A stretch of DNA of 64,000 nucleotides, from NCBI GenBank assembly GCA_020081605.1, contig JAHREC010000013.1:2170001-2234000 (forward strand), read 5' to 3'. The position numbers and the translations under genes were made by a program. The notes below the pieces were generated by a model. It searched no databases. It was not told the DNA's origin and saw only the letters and a program-made list of their open reading frames with translations. Positions 12,160 through 23,301 of the stretch are shown piece by piece; positions within the stretch are counted from its first letter, which is position 1; each line of letters opens with the position of its first letter. The DNA is from Albifimbria verrucaria (Eukaryota; Ascomycota; Sordariomycetes; Hypocreales; Stachybotryaceae).

Positions 12160-14275
12160 ATGGCCACCAAGAGCACTGCGGTCGGCAGCAAGAGAAAGTC
12201 CGCGCCCAGCGCAAAGGGCAAAGCCGACGGTACTCCCAAGAAGGCCCGTTTCGAGAACAAGAAGTCCAAGCCAGAGCCTGAGGAGGAGGAAGACGCCGAC
12301 GACTTCGAGGATTTCTCCGACTCTGAGGATGGCGGCGCCAAGCTGCACGAGCAGAGGCGACAGAACCTGTCCAAGGGAAATAACGATGGAAAGACATTCG
12401 AGCGAGGTTTGTCACGTCAGACCCAATTCTGCTTTATTGCACACCCTAACCCTTGATACAGGTCAGAGTTCTCGCGAATCCCATGCGAAGCAGAAGCAAT
12501 TGGCCCTAGAGAGAAAAGCCGCCAAACCACTTGCCGATGAGGTCCACCGCACCAAGAAGATTTGGGAGCGACTGCGCATCAAGTCCCGTGTCGCCAAGGA
12601 GGAGAGGCAACAACTAGTCGACGAGCTTTTCGGCATCATTACCGGCCGTATCAAGGACTTTGTCTTGAAGCACGATGCCGTCAGAGCCGTCCAGACCGCC
12701 ATCAAGTACTCCACCCCGGAACAGCGTAAGCAGATCACTGCAGAGCTCAAGGGCGCCTACGCGCAGCTCGCCGAGAGCCGATACGCAAAGTTTTTGATTG
12801 GCAAGCTGCTGGTCCAGAACGACGAGGAGATCCGCGACACCATCATCCCCGAGTTCTACGGCAGGGTCCGCAAGATGATCAACCACCCCGAGGCTTCGTG
12901 GATTCTCGACGATATCTACCGTACCGTCGCTACCAAGGAGCAGAAGGCATGCCTTTGCGCGAATGGTATGGCCCTGAGTTCACTCTGCACGAGATGACCA
13001 AGGATGCCAAGCCCACTGCCGACCTGAAGCAGATCCTCACAAACGAGCCCAGCAAACGAGGACCCATCATGAAGAGTCTTCTTGACATGATCAACACGCT
13101 CATCCAGAAGAAGATGACCGGATTCACGATGCTCCACGACGCCATGCTCCAATACTTCCTGAACACCGAGCCCGGAAATGAGGACTTCACTGAGTTCATC
13201 GAGTTGGTAAAGGGCGACGAGAGCGGCGATTTGTCCAAGAACTTGGCTTTCACGCGATCAGGTGCCCGTCTCAGCTGCCTTCTCTTGGCCTACGGTACCT
13301 CCAAGGACCGAAAACAGCTCCTTAAGACTTACAAGGACACCTTCCTTCTGATGGCCGGAGATGCCTTCGCTCACGTCATTATCCTTACGGCCTACGACGT
13401 TATCGATGACACCAAGCTTACGGCTAAGTCGATATTCCCGGAGCTGCTTGGCGAGAAGGAGGACGAGATTGCCCAGAACATCGTGGGAGCTGTCAATAAT
13501 CCCTTCGCAAGGACGACATTCCTGTATCTGTTCCAAGGCATCTCCAAGGCTCTCTTCCCTGCTAGCCACTCATTTGACCTGGAAGTGCTGGAGCAGGTGC
13601 GAGAAATCCGCAAGACTACCAGTAAAAGGATGAGGATGTCCGCCGCAATGAGCTGATTGCTGCTGTGTCGCCGCATCTCATCACGGCAATTGCCAGCGTC
13701 CCTTCGGACCTTGTCTCCACTGCCTTTGGTTGCCAGTTTGTAGCAGATGTCCTTCTGTCAGGTGTTGGTGACAAGACCGCAGCACTCGAGGCCGTTGCAC
13801 AGGCTGCTAGCGGCGATCCCAGCCAGGAGCCTGAGGAAGGCGACCTGCAAGCTCGACAGCACATCTCTCGCACACCCTTTGGCGGCCGAATGCTGAAGTC
13901 GCTCATCCAGGGTGGCAAGTATGACAAGGCGGCTGGCAAGATTATTCCCGTGGAGCCTCCTCTGGGCTTCTCGAACATCCTGTATCCTGTCATCAAGGAC
14001 CACATCATTGACTGGGCTACCGGACCCAGCTCCTTCGTCGTCGTGGCGCTTACTGAGGCCAGCGACTTTGGTGAGCTCGAGAGCCTGAAGAAGAAGTTGA
14101 AGAAGGAGAAGAAGCAACTTCAGAAGGCGGCTACGGAGGAAACAGCGGAGCAGAAGGCGGCCAGGAGGCCCATGAGCAGAGCGCTGCCGCGCAAAAGGGA
14201 GGAAAGAAGGACAAGAAGAAGGTCGAGAAGGCTGTTGGCAATGCTGGCAGCAAGATTCTTTTGGAGAAGCTGTAG
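12160..14275 (+). CDS. PUF6: Pumilio-family RNA-binding protein Puf6 (CPL domain)
   Basis: Nucleolar PUF protein acting in 60S ribosome assembly and mRNA repression. It begins with a Lys-rich, acid-rich tail (KRKSAPSAKGK ... EEEEDADDFEDFSDSED). The PUF-type repeats follow (KDFVLKHDAVRAVQTAIKY; LAESRYAKFLIGKLL; HPEASWILDDIYRT), then the CPL region (AFAHVIILTAYDVIDDT ... PFGGRMLKSLIQGG). One intron, 12407-12461, joins TFERG to QSSRESHAK. Three breaks are each cured by one base: about 12953 (TTT), 13624-13627 (AAAA) and 14158-14160 (GG). After correction it ends KKVEKAVGNAGSKILLEKL, about 685 aa. Human PUM3 is the metazoan counterpart. Confidence 0.93.
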
Positions 14276-15411
14276 GCAATCTTGGGTTTACGTGTAGACA
14301 TGCTAGAAAACTTTTTGGCGAGAAGAGACTAGCACTCCAGCAGGGCGTGTAAGTGCATGGTTATCATGAATATAATGGCGTTCTGGCATGACATCTGTCG
14401 CATTATCTACAACGTAAAAGCACATCTAAAAACGTAGTTCTTGATCATTGACACACGCCACTCTGACCCGCGCGCCATCCATGGCCCTTTCTCTGCATAA
14501 TGAAATCGGGTGGATTGTGAAGACGTGGGAGGAAACAGGGCGAGGGCTGATGGACGGCCCGTTTATGAGGTTGTACATGGACGGATCAAGAGTCACACGA
14601 TGTGGCGATGCACTGTCGATATAAAGTAACGTAGCAGAAGAATATGTATATATATACATGTTGTATATACATCTTCCAGATGTTGTGTTCCTTCATGTCC
14701 GTTCCATATAGGCGTGGCTAGGTGCCGGGTCTGCACGGTTTGTAGACTGACAATAGGGATATCATTGTCGTCTTGAACAATGCATGATACGTTTCATTCT
14801 GGACGAGAATGAATCACATCCGTAACATACTGCTCCTTGCTGAGTCCGTTCCACAGCACACCGCCCAACGGTCTGACAAGGAGACAGGTTAGAGCCGTCG
14901 GCTGCCAGCATATGGCCTGCTTGATTGAGGGTTTGCTCGTCAATAGCAGCAGCCCAAAACAGCACCAGTATACCGAGCTGCCAGCTGCCACAGCTGTCAA
15001 GCCTCTCTCTGCTTTTGCTTAACCTCCGCGCTCTCGTTGCCTCATTTGATCTGTGCCTGATTAAATTGTTTCCACATTCTCTCTGTCACATCTACCTCAT
15101 CACTTCCGCCACCATCCTCGATTCTTGGACAGACCACGACCTCTTCCCTCCTCACCAACTGTTGGCATGGGCCGGAACGGGCCTGGTCAGTCCATCGTGA
15201 CAATTTCTTCATGATCAAAGCCCGGTGTTGGTTCGTGCTTGCCCGTTACTCCTCCTAACTAGGGAGGTTGTGGTTCATCGTCACCGCAGCCCTTTTTCAT
15301 ACCACTCACATCATCCTACAACTTTCGCGGCCCTAGTATCCTTCACATCTCTCGAATCCCTCTTCTCTTTCTTCTGCTTCCTCCGTTTCACTTCTGGCTC
15401 ATGCCGCGGAA
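14276..15411. other. Gene-free stretch
   Basis: About 1.1 kb holding the 3' UTR of PUF6 and the upstream region of the membrane-protein gene. An alternating TATATATATACA tract lies near 14645-14672. A CT-rich leader (about 15340-15390) precedes the next start. No tRNA or further gene seen. Confidence 0.5.
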
Positions 15412-16583
15412 ATGCGCCTGAACATTTTTGCACCTCGCCGTGGCGTCTGCCCCAAAGGCGAGGTATTCTACGCCTGCGATGTCAACGGATTCGTGGGCTG
15501 CTGCCCCGAGGATCCCTGCGACCTATCCGACTGTCCAAGGATCCCTCCTGAAGATAATGGCAGTTTGATTAATCCTGGCGATGACGAAGAACGGCCGCCG
15601 GAAGAATCTACGAGCACTACCATGACCGACTCTGGCGTCACTCACACGATTCCCAACAACGAAGTAATCACTGTGACACGACACACGTTGGTAGTCACTG
15701 GAAGCCCTTCATCGTCATCTTCGGCCCTCGTTACGACCTCTGCCGTCGATTCATCAACTTTTAGCTCAGCCAGCATTAATCCTAGCGCCTCGGGTGCATC
15801 CTCCCCTACTCCGACTGCTTCGGAACAGCCCTCTCTGGACAGTCCCGGCATCAGCTTGTCGACTGGGGCCATCATAGGTGTCGCTGTAGGAGGTGCTGTG
15901 CTTTTCTTCGTGCTTTTGTTTGCTATCCTCATCGTCAGACGTCACAGCAAGGCGTCTCGTCAGCAGAGGCTCGAATCCCAACGACGTGACAGCTCGGCAA
16001 GAGACGACCTGGTAGAGGATAAGTATTTTCCGCAACCTGTATCGGCACATACAACCGGTACACAGGGATACACAGATCCATTTGCACCATTTGGTGGTTC
16101 GTCTCCAAATCCAGACATCCTTCTACATCGAAGGAGTCAAGCGTCTATATTTCGTCACTAACAAAAACGATTAGGCCGTGCCGACGAACCAGATGATCCT
16201 TATAGACCCCTGACAATACGTTTGAGATGGACGGTACAAGTGCTGCTCCGGTGGAACTCCCGGCAATCAGTGTCGAACCTCCCGCCGCGACCTCTGGACC
16301 TGTGTCGAAGAAAGACGGCGGCAACGGCCAGCCCAAGAAGGCTGATGGGGGCAAAGCAGTCGACCCCAAGCCAATCTCAACGCATTGGGCGAGCAGAGCG
16401 GACGACCTGCGTATATTAACCACTGGAACCAGTACAGAGAGGTGGGTGGTGGTTGAAGGAGGCAGAGAGAAGAGCAAAGAAATCCGGTTAGAAAGGAAGA
16501 GCGGATCACGGCTGCAATACAAATCTCGACATCATCTTGTCCTTTCTTGTATCAATGGGCATCCGCATGGTTATCGGCCATAA
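15412..16583 (+). CDS. Single-pass membrane protein with Cys-rich head and Ser/Thr stalk
   Basis: I do not recognise a named gene. The N-terminal head (YACDVNGFVGCCPEDPC) resembles a motif seen in many fungal surface proteins. A Ser/Thr-rich, probably O-glycosylated stalk (about residues 60-145) follows, then one membrane span (IIGVAVGGAVLFFVLLFAIL) and a basic flank (RRHSKASRQQR), predicting a cytosolic tail. There is no classical N-terminal signal peptide. An intron with branch site CACTAAC ends at TTAG (16174) and joins APFGG to RADEPDDPYRPL. One missing A near 16214 is needed to continue into NTFEMDGTSAAPVELP and the C-terminus. A cell-wall sensor or adhesion role is possible from the layout but unproven. 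Confidence 0.7.
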
Positions 16584-16998
16584 TTGTGCCGTTGAATTTC
16601 CGTTTGTTTCCATATTCATCGCAGCCTGGGCAGACATCCACGGCTTGAAGATCTAATACACATCCTGAAGGCACATTTCTTGAGTCAAGCGTGGATCATA
16701 CCCATGACCTAACGGAATCCCAGATAACAGGGGTATTTAAGCCTCACCTACTATGACATGTCTTGCCTGTCTTGCTTTGCTTTACTTGCCTTGCCTTGCC
16801 TTGCCTTTCCTGCCCTTGATATTTGCTGAATTACCAACGCTCCGTACGCCTTGAATGCCACAAACACGAGCCCCTTAGTCCGATTTGTCATTTTATCACC
16901 ATCCTAGATATTTAGCTGGCTTCCTGGGAAGCTGCAAGTACAATGTCGCCATGCACATATTCAGAAACCGCTCCATTGATATAATAGGCGCACAGCAA
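16584..16998. other. Intergenic region with a TTGCC microsatellite
   Basis: No gene. A pentamer tract built of TTGCC/TTGCT units runs from about 16760 to 16812. It lies between two convergent genes. Confidence 0.6.
16760..16812. repeat. (CTTGC)n-like microsatellite
   Basis: Imperfect tandem repeats of a TTGCC/TTGCT pentamer, with the most regular units at about 16786-16806. Non-coding. Confidence 0.8.
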
Positions 16999-17565
16999 TC
17001 ATCGGTTCTGAAGCTTGAGGATCTCCTCGAGAAGCTCCTGCAAGTCTTCGTCCTTGATCTTGTCGGCCAAGGACGGGATGAGCGTCTTGGCTTCGTCGGC
17101 ATTGTCGCAACACAGCGATCCTACACAGTCATGTCAGCTTCCCAGATCCCAATTCAACGTGACTTCTTTGCGTCCGTACCGAGCTGGGCTCGCTCGAATT
17201 TAGCCAGGTCCTTGTGCGCGCTCAACAAACGCTCCACGGCTTCGACATTCTCCTTCTGGGTGAAACGAGCGAAGTGATCCAGGTAGTTAAGCGTCTGGTT
17301 AAGCATTCTGTAGAAACGAGACACTGTCAGCCAAAGAGAACATGACATACAGCCTGCGCGCTCGCCAAGACAAGAGGGTCCTCATACTCGGTCTCGTTCA
17401 CATTTTTTCGGTCGTTTCGACGCTTCGTCACCAGGGCATTGAGGACGAGGGCGGCTTCGGAGAGAGTGAGGGTGTCGACATTTTGAAACTCGCCGAGGTT
17501 CAGATTCGCGGAGGCCTCCTCGTTGCCCGGGGCGCCGGCTTCGGACGCGACATGCGGTTGGACAT
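16999..17565 (-). CDS. RPB4: RNA polymerase II subunit RPB4
   Basis: Forms the detachable Rpb4-Rpb7 stalk of RNA polymerase II. The frame starts MSNRMSRPKPAP and has the N-terminal block ANLNLGEFQNVDTLTLSEA. The helical HRDC-like domain follows (MLNQTLNYLDHFARFTQKEN, VEAVERLLSAHKDLAKFE), and the protein ends DLQELLEEILKLQNR, as fungal Rpb4 does. Intron 1 (17308-17387) joins NETE to MLNQ. Intron 2 joins RAQLG to SLCCDNADEAKTL. One missing G/C in the run at 17529-17532 separates the start from GNEEASANL. A longer upstream frame (MPLPNPVF...) exists but is not family-like, so I prefer the ATG at 17565. Confidence 0.92.
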
Positions 17566-18317
17566 GATTGCGGTAAACGGACTGGCGAAGGAAGACTGGA
17601 TTTGGTAAAGGCACGACAGCCCAAGGCTGTTACTCGTCGTCTATCGCGGTCGCACGCCTTGGAAGCAAAAGAGGGATAGCGTCGGTAGGCGCTCAGGGTG
17701 CTCGTGCGTCGCAGGGCACGGTGGTGGCGGACGGAGAATAGGGTTGACGATGATAGAATCGTGGATGAGGCTCAAGTGCAAAGCTAGGTTAGTAGGTGAG
17801 ATAGATTGACTGCCAACTAACGTTAACCTTAGGGACAGGGCAGGCAAGTTCGTCAAAGGGACAAAAGGTACCTCTTCTCACGTACATTTTAGTGGGGCTG
17901 CCCGAACTCCGGGGCCACCAGCGGTACTTTGCAAGGTACCAGATGTACCAGATGTACCTCCAGTCTAGTACCTTGCAGCATCCGTTTGGTGCCAAATCAG
18001 CCTGTCTGTCTGTTCTGTATCCAAGGTCGCTTAAGGGGCTCGACAGGTTGATTATAGTCGGCGCAGAAGACATTTCTGGGCCTAGAATTCCAACCAGCAA
18101 CCTCGACGATGCATGTTTAAGAGCCGGTGACTTTGTACGATCACCGACCGAGTTGCGTTACGACCAAGGCCGCAGGCGAAAGCCACCCTCAAGCCGACAC
18201 CGACTCTCACACGGATTTCATGATCTCTCACCCGTGAGACCTCGAGCCTTAGGGGCCTCAGTGAATACTCAATAGCAGAGCTTGGAGTCTCATGGCATTA
18301 GCTGCCGCACCGTCGCC
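17566..18317. other. Divergent intergenic region RPB4 / TRS23
   Basis: No gene seen. It holds several GGTACC/GTACC sites (17868, 17935-17960), including a short tandem of AGATGTACC. It must contain both promoters. Confidence 0.5.
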
Positions 18318-18896
18318 ATGTATGCCGTCGTCCCATCCTCCCTCATGAACCGGCTCTGACTTGCTGGCAGGACTGTCTTCGCAACCATCATCATCAACAA
18401 GGCCGGCGGCTTGGTCTATAACAAGACCTTTCATGAAGGAGGCCTTAACAAGATCAGCACAAACGATTACCTAGTCCTCGCCGGAACCTTCCACGGGTGA
18501 GTTCTGTCCCGCTCGCCCTGCATCGCAAGCATTGTGCGACTGACCCAGGAACCGTTGATGCCGAGCAGTGTCCACGCCATCACCGCGCGGCTGAACCCCG
18601 TCAAAGGCGCCTCGGGCCCTCCTATAAGCGGGAATAGGCCTGAGCCGCCGTCGGGTCTCGAGGTTCTGGAGACGGAGAACTTCCGCATGCAGTGCTTCAC
18701 CACGTTGACGGGAACCAAGTTCCTGCTGTTTTCCGACACCACACAGACTAACGTCGACGTGACTCTCCGCAAAATCTACGATTTGTACTCGGATTACGTT
18801 ATGAAGAATCCATTCTACTCGTTGGAGATGCCGATCCGATGCGACATCTTTGACCGCAAGCTTCTATCTTACATTAGAGAAATTAACAATAGGTGA
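18318..18896 (+). CDS. TRS23: TRAPP complex subunit Trs23 (TRAPPC4)
   Basis: A core TRAPP subunit with a longin-like fold that helps activate Rab1/Ypt1 at the Golgi. The protein reads MTVFATIIINKAGGLVYNKT, then VLAGTFHGVHAITARLNP, and ends with the conserved FDRKLLSYIREINNR. The start codon is split: AT at 18318-18319, an intron at 18320-18370 (donor GTATGC, branch CTGAC, acceptor CAG), then G at 18371. A second intron at 18497-18568 joins TFHG to VHAI. Alternative upstream starts (for example the ATG at 18292) do not give a family-like N-terminus. No frame breaks. Confidence 0.92.
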
Positions 18897-19106
18897 CCCG
18901 AATAACGGGGTGGCGTGCTACGAACTGATCTACTAGTCTCAAACAAAGAAGATTCGAGATCACAAAAGGGCTGGTCTCACGTTGCATGTGCGCTGGGCTC
19001 GGAACAGGACTGGGAAGGATGTGGGGAAAGGGCATGTGGCTCAGTTCTATAACCCTTCGGGAGTCTAATATACAGATTTGCTCAGACACTGACGATGGGC
19101 AACCGT

Positions 19107-20031
19107 TTACGAAGTATCCATCTTATCGCCGCTGTCAGGCTTCTTGTCCCCTCCATCTCCCTTGCTTCCGCTGCTCTCATCCTCTTCCTTGACGTCACCC
19201 AGTGAAGCCTTCTTAGCGGCCTCTTCCTCCTCGCGAGCCTTCTTTTCTTGGCGTGCCTTCTCTTCCTCCATACTCATGCGCAGAGCCAGGGCCAGCTCCG
19301 GCTCCATAGCCGGGTCGAAGCCGAACTCGAACTCATCGTTGCCACCGCCAACCCCGCCCGAGCCGCCTGGCGCAGAGGCACCCTCACCAAGCAGGATCGG
19401 TGTCGCAACCAGCTGGTCACTGAGGAGCTTGCTGCTGGGTGGGATGACGACGAGATGCGAGCCCTCGCTGCCCTTGACGGCGTCGTTGAAAGCCTGGAGC
19501 TTCTTCTGGGTGCCATCATCGTCCAGGTCGCCGAATAGCACAAAGTCGACGGAAATGTTGCTCTTCTTCATCTTCTGGGCCAGCTTAACCAGCTCCTTCT
19601 CCTGTTCCTCGATCGGTGAGCAGATAAAGACTATTACTCGCTGGCGTTGAGAACGGTTCTGTCGATGCTTGAGGGCAAGCTAAACCAGCGGTTAGTATGC
19701 CATCCACGTAAACTCCCATGTATCCCATTCGAGCACATACAGTAGCCACTTGGATGCCGGTCTTGAGATGTGACGAGCCGCCAATCTTCTTCTTCGTACG
19801 ATGCAGGCCCTCCAGGATCTTGCCTTGCTCTGTCGTGAGGGTGACGAGGACTTCGGGGCCCTTGCCGCCCATGCTCATCAGCCCAACGGACGACTCAGGG
19901 TTGCCCTGTGTTATCGTCTGGAAAAGGACGTTCACGGCGTCTACTTGGGCGTCGAATCGGGTGGGTTGGTAGTCTCCGTTTCGGCTGCTCTCGCTGTTGT
20001 CCACCACGACCATCACCGCCTCGAGGACCAT
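19107..20031 (-). CDS. RPN10: 26S proteasome regulatory subunit Rpn10
   Basis: A ubiquitin receptor of the proteasome regulatory particle. An N-terminal von Willebrand A domain (VLEAVMVVVDNSESSRNGDY ... SPIEEQEKELVKLAQKMKK ... VDFVLFGDL) is followed by a Gly-rich linker and one ubiquitin-interacting motif (EPELALALRMSMEEEKARQ). The tail is charged and ends DSGDKMDTS. One intron (19680-19740) joins GIQVAT to LALKHRQNRSQRQRV. The reading frame is intact and the length (about 290 aa) fits fungal Rpn10, which has one UIM where animals have two or more. Convergent with TRS23. Confidence 0.95.
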
Positions 20032-20564
20032 CTTGCCGGTTATTTAATGAGTTGCTGTTAAATTTGAGAGCCGGCAGTCTTTCTGCGCTTCGTAAGTCGT
20101 TCTTTGGGTAGATGAGCTTGTCGCTTGTGGTTGGGTAGCGAAGGTAAAGAGACCGGCGTGATGATTGCGGAAGGCTGGCGGCGATCGAGCTCCAGTGTCG
20201 TAAGGCAGTTCAGCCTGGTGAGGTTGACGTGCAAGCTCGCAAATGGTACCGTACCGCTACCTGGCGTCGGCCAAAACTACCGTACACTCTTAGCTATCTA
20301 AAGTACCTCTACCTTCCGTGGGCCAGCTTTTGGGGCCCTTGCGTCAAGGAAGCTTTGATTACCTAATCCATCTTTGCGGATGCCTTTTGTTTACTTCCAC
20401 AGACATGGGCCACTCACAGCGCGTACGGTCTAGGCTCTTTATAGAACTACATTCTCCAACCTTACAGATAGCTTTCCATCGCTGCGCGTCGATCACGATC
20501 CAAACATCGACGACCTCGACTCCCTAGCTCAACGTATCTTCTTCCACACCTACCCGATTCCATC
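20032..20564. other. Divergent intergenic region RPN10 / borealin gene
   Basis: 533 bases without a gene. A GGTACC site lies at about 20246. No proteasome-type box could be recognised with confidence. Confidence 0.5.
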
Positions 20565-21765
20565 ATGGCTGCCGGGCGCCCTAAGAAGCGCGTGTCTCGC
20601 CAGTCGGCATCTTCAACAAACGACCAGAGCATCGTAGACAACACGGCCAGTCCCTCGACACCACAGCGAAGCCCAATCAAGAAGAGAAAGGTTGGGCTCA
20701 ACGCGCAACAAAAGCAAGCGTTGATCGACAATCTCCAGTTGGAAAGTACGAGGTTTTGCTAGGCTTGAAGGAAAGAATTTTGACTGACGAGTGGGTTCAG
20801 TTACCGAACGCGCTCGAAGGCTGCGAGCGCAATGTCATCTCCAGGCCCAAGGCATGCGTTCACGGATAGAAATCCGCGTCAATCGTATTCCGACGGCCCT
20901 CCGCAAAATCAAAATGGGAGACCTGGTGCTCAAATGCATTGAGGACGAGCAGAAGAAAGCGGCAGCAACGCGACCACCGCCAGTGCCAGCTAAGGATGTG
21001 CTATATCGGTCAAGCCCTCCCAAGCAGGCTCGGGATGCCCCTGCATCACGTCCAGCTCGTGCACAGAAGCGAACCAGGTAAGCTCGACGCGACGGCCTAG
21101 GTCGGACATGGACTGACAAGCCCAAGTGACCAATATCTCGATGGCAAGGAAAATGAGGTGGAAAACATGGAGAACGCAAAGAAGAAGCCCCGAGCCAACC
21201 ACGGCGCCGATACCGTTCCTGTTCGTCCGGGACAGGTGTTGTCTCCCACATCATCCAACTCTCGTCTCGCGAACAGACCCGTATCGCCCATCAAGTCACA
21301 AATTGCCCGCCCAGGGTCTCCTTTGAAGGGCACTCTATCTCGCTCGGCCGCTGCTACCAGTGTCCTGTCGAGTATGGTGGAAAAGGCTAAGGCGACTCGA
21401 AACGGAGCGGCGAGGAAGTTGACTACGGCATCGACTGTGAGCTCCAGCTCGAGCGGAACGACTGCGACGACTAGAACACGACGCGCAGCCGCCCCTACCA
21501 CGACTAGAGCACCCCTTCCAGGCCAGCTACCCGGACTGCTCGCAGGGTTAGTGACAATAGCGAGACAAGCGAAGGCAGCACAGGAACGGTGGTCCGAAAA
21601 ACTGCAGCCACCAAAACAACGGCTGCCGCGACAAAGCGAACTGTTATGGGTTCTATCAGGAAGGGAGTTGCTGGTGTGGCAGCGAAGAAAACAGCGTCCA
21701 AGGCCACGGCACCTGCGCCGGCTCCCACGACTAGCACTGGCAGGACCCTGCGCAAGCGAGGATAG
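20565..21765 (+). CDS. NBL1: Borealin N-terminal (Nbl1-like) protein of the chromosomal passenger complex
   Basis: Borealin-type proteins bundle with survivin and INCENP to target Aurora B kinase to centromeres. The conserved helix is present (QQKQALIDNLQLEITERARR, then MRSRIEIRVNRIPTALRKIK, MGDLVLKCIEDEQ). A long basic, Ser/Thr/Pro-rich disordered tail follows (SPIKSQIARPGSPLKGTLSR) and ends TSTGRTLRKRG. Introns are 20746-20800 (LQLE to ITERA) and about 21078-21126 (QKRT to SDQYLDGKE). One missing C at 21512-21515 is needed to keep the tail frame (SRPATRTARRVSDNSETSEG). Yeast Nbl1 is only the short helix, so this is the longer filamentous-fungal form. Confidence 0.85.
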
Positions 21766-21949
21766 AATGCATCACGAGGGAGTCATACAGTGGAATTTCT
21801 GGGACGGCGTTTGGAAGGGTAGGATTTGTTTGGAGTTGGGGTTTGTCAACGGCTCATTCAAAGAGCGCATAAGGATACAAATATCGGAACGGATATAAAC
21901 CGTCAGGACTGATGAACCAATGAATTGTTTAAGTTGCGTATAATCTAGC

Positions 21950-22860
21950 TTATGCTGCCGCCGCCTTCTTCTTCTTCTTGTCGTCGACAAGCTCAATGTT
22001 GTCTTCTGGTATCGTCTTGTACTTCTCGAGCAGGAACTCCTCAACCTCCTCGCTTACGTCTCCTTGGATGACAATCTCCTCGCCGCCGCTGGGGACCTTG
22101 GTCACGGAAGATCCAGTCGCGAACTTCTTTCCTAGGTCCTTGGCCACCTAACGAAGGTGTGTCAGCATTTTTTTCGCCACGAGCAGATTCTTTCGCTGGG
22201 GCGGCTCAAAATACCTTCTTCAGCTCCAGGTCGAAAGCCTCGAGGCCTATCACGGCCGTGACGAACTTCTTCTTGTTACGCTCGATACGCTTGATGGTGA
22301 CGACGCTCTTGGCGAGCTTGTCGGCGTGCTTCTGCTCGGCGGCCTCGGCTTTGGCGGCCTTCTTCTGGGCGTCCTTGGCAGCTCGTTTCTGGGCCTCGAC
22401 GGACAGCGAGGCAGTCGCGGCTTCTAGGGCTTCTGTGTGAGGGGTAAAACTTTGATCAGCATACTGTTTAGCAGGATATATAGGATGTGGTGTAGACGAA
22501 CCGGCAGACCAGATCTGGGCGTACAGGTCGGGGTGGTTCTTCTCGAGCCATTCCTGGCACTTCTTTGTGGTGCCGCCATATTCGCAGTACTACTTGTTGA
22601 TCGATTAGTTAAGTTCGGACAGCATGTGAGCATCGATAACGAGTGTCCCACGGCTCTGGATAGGAGAGGGAGCGTTCGTACCTCGGGGGCAGGGTGCAGA
22701 CTGTAGCGGCGCGTGCCGTGAATGGTTAGCAACGGAGGCCATCAGAAGCTGCAAAAGCAGCCGGGGAGTTGCTCAATGGAATGCTAGACATACCACCGCA
22801 GTAGATTACGTGTCTGGATTGCGGCTCGGTGGGCACATCGGGCTGTTCGGTGTCTGCCAT
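21950..22860 (-). CDS. TMA22: Translation machinery-associated protein 22 (DENR homolog)
   Basis: Tma22/DENR works with Tma20/MCT-1 to recycle 40S subunits and support reinitiation. The N-terminus has the zinc-like Cys cluster (VIYCGVCTLPPEYCEY, then KKCQEWLEKNHPDLYAQIWS). A Lys/Ala-rich linker follows, then the C-terminal SUI1/eIF1-like domain (VVTIKRIERNKKKFVTAVIG, LKKVAKDLGKKFATGSSVT, EEIVIQGDV). At least four exons are implied, with introns near 22150-22215, 22435-22500, 22590-22680 and 22702-22793. One missing C/G at 22685-22689 (five G on the plus strand) is needed for LPPEY. The C-terminus KKKKKAAAA is short and basic. Confidence 0.92.
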
Positions 22861-23301
22861 GCCTGCAGACTAGATATCGATTCTATGAAGCTGTGCAAGC
22901 AGAGACGCGTGCTCTGGAGCAGCACCAGCACAAGTTACATAGAGCCCATGGCGGGGTAATCAGATGGAGGGGCTGCCCATGGCATCCACCCACGTCAGGA
23001 CCGTCCGTGTATGGCCGCCAGCGGTGTTCGTCTACCCTAGAGTTCGCCGTGCGCTGTTCCGTTTTCCCTGTGTATGAGAGGATAGTGGTTCTCGCTGAAA
23101 CAACAGTCTGTAACTTTGGGGCCTTGAGATCAAAGCATCACCCACAGACAACAACAAAACATCACCATAGCAGTGCTGCGTTTCATCTCGGACTAGAAAT
23201 CTGAGAGATACAGAGCAATAGAGGCTATATGTGTTCATATTAATACACTAATAAGACATTACGAAAACAGTTCTACGAGCAGTACAAGGGCTCTTCATCT
23301 C
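22861..23301. other. Gene-free stretch
   Basis: 440 bases between the start of TMA22 and the stop of the downstream GPI-protein gene, both on the minus strand. No open frame of note. Confidence 0.5.

Noticed and set aside
17641..17856. Small protein gene upstream of RPB4
   Set aside because: The 71-codon frame has low-complexity text and no start context or family; it is more likely 5' UTR/promoter DNA.
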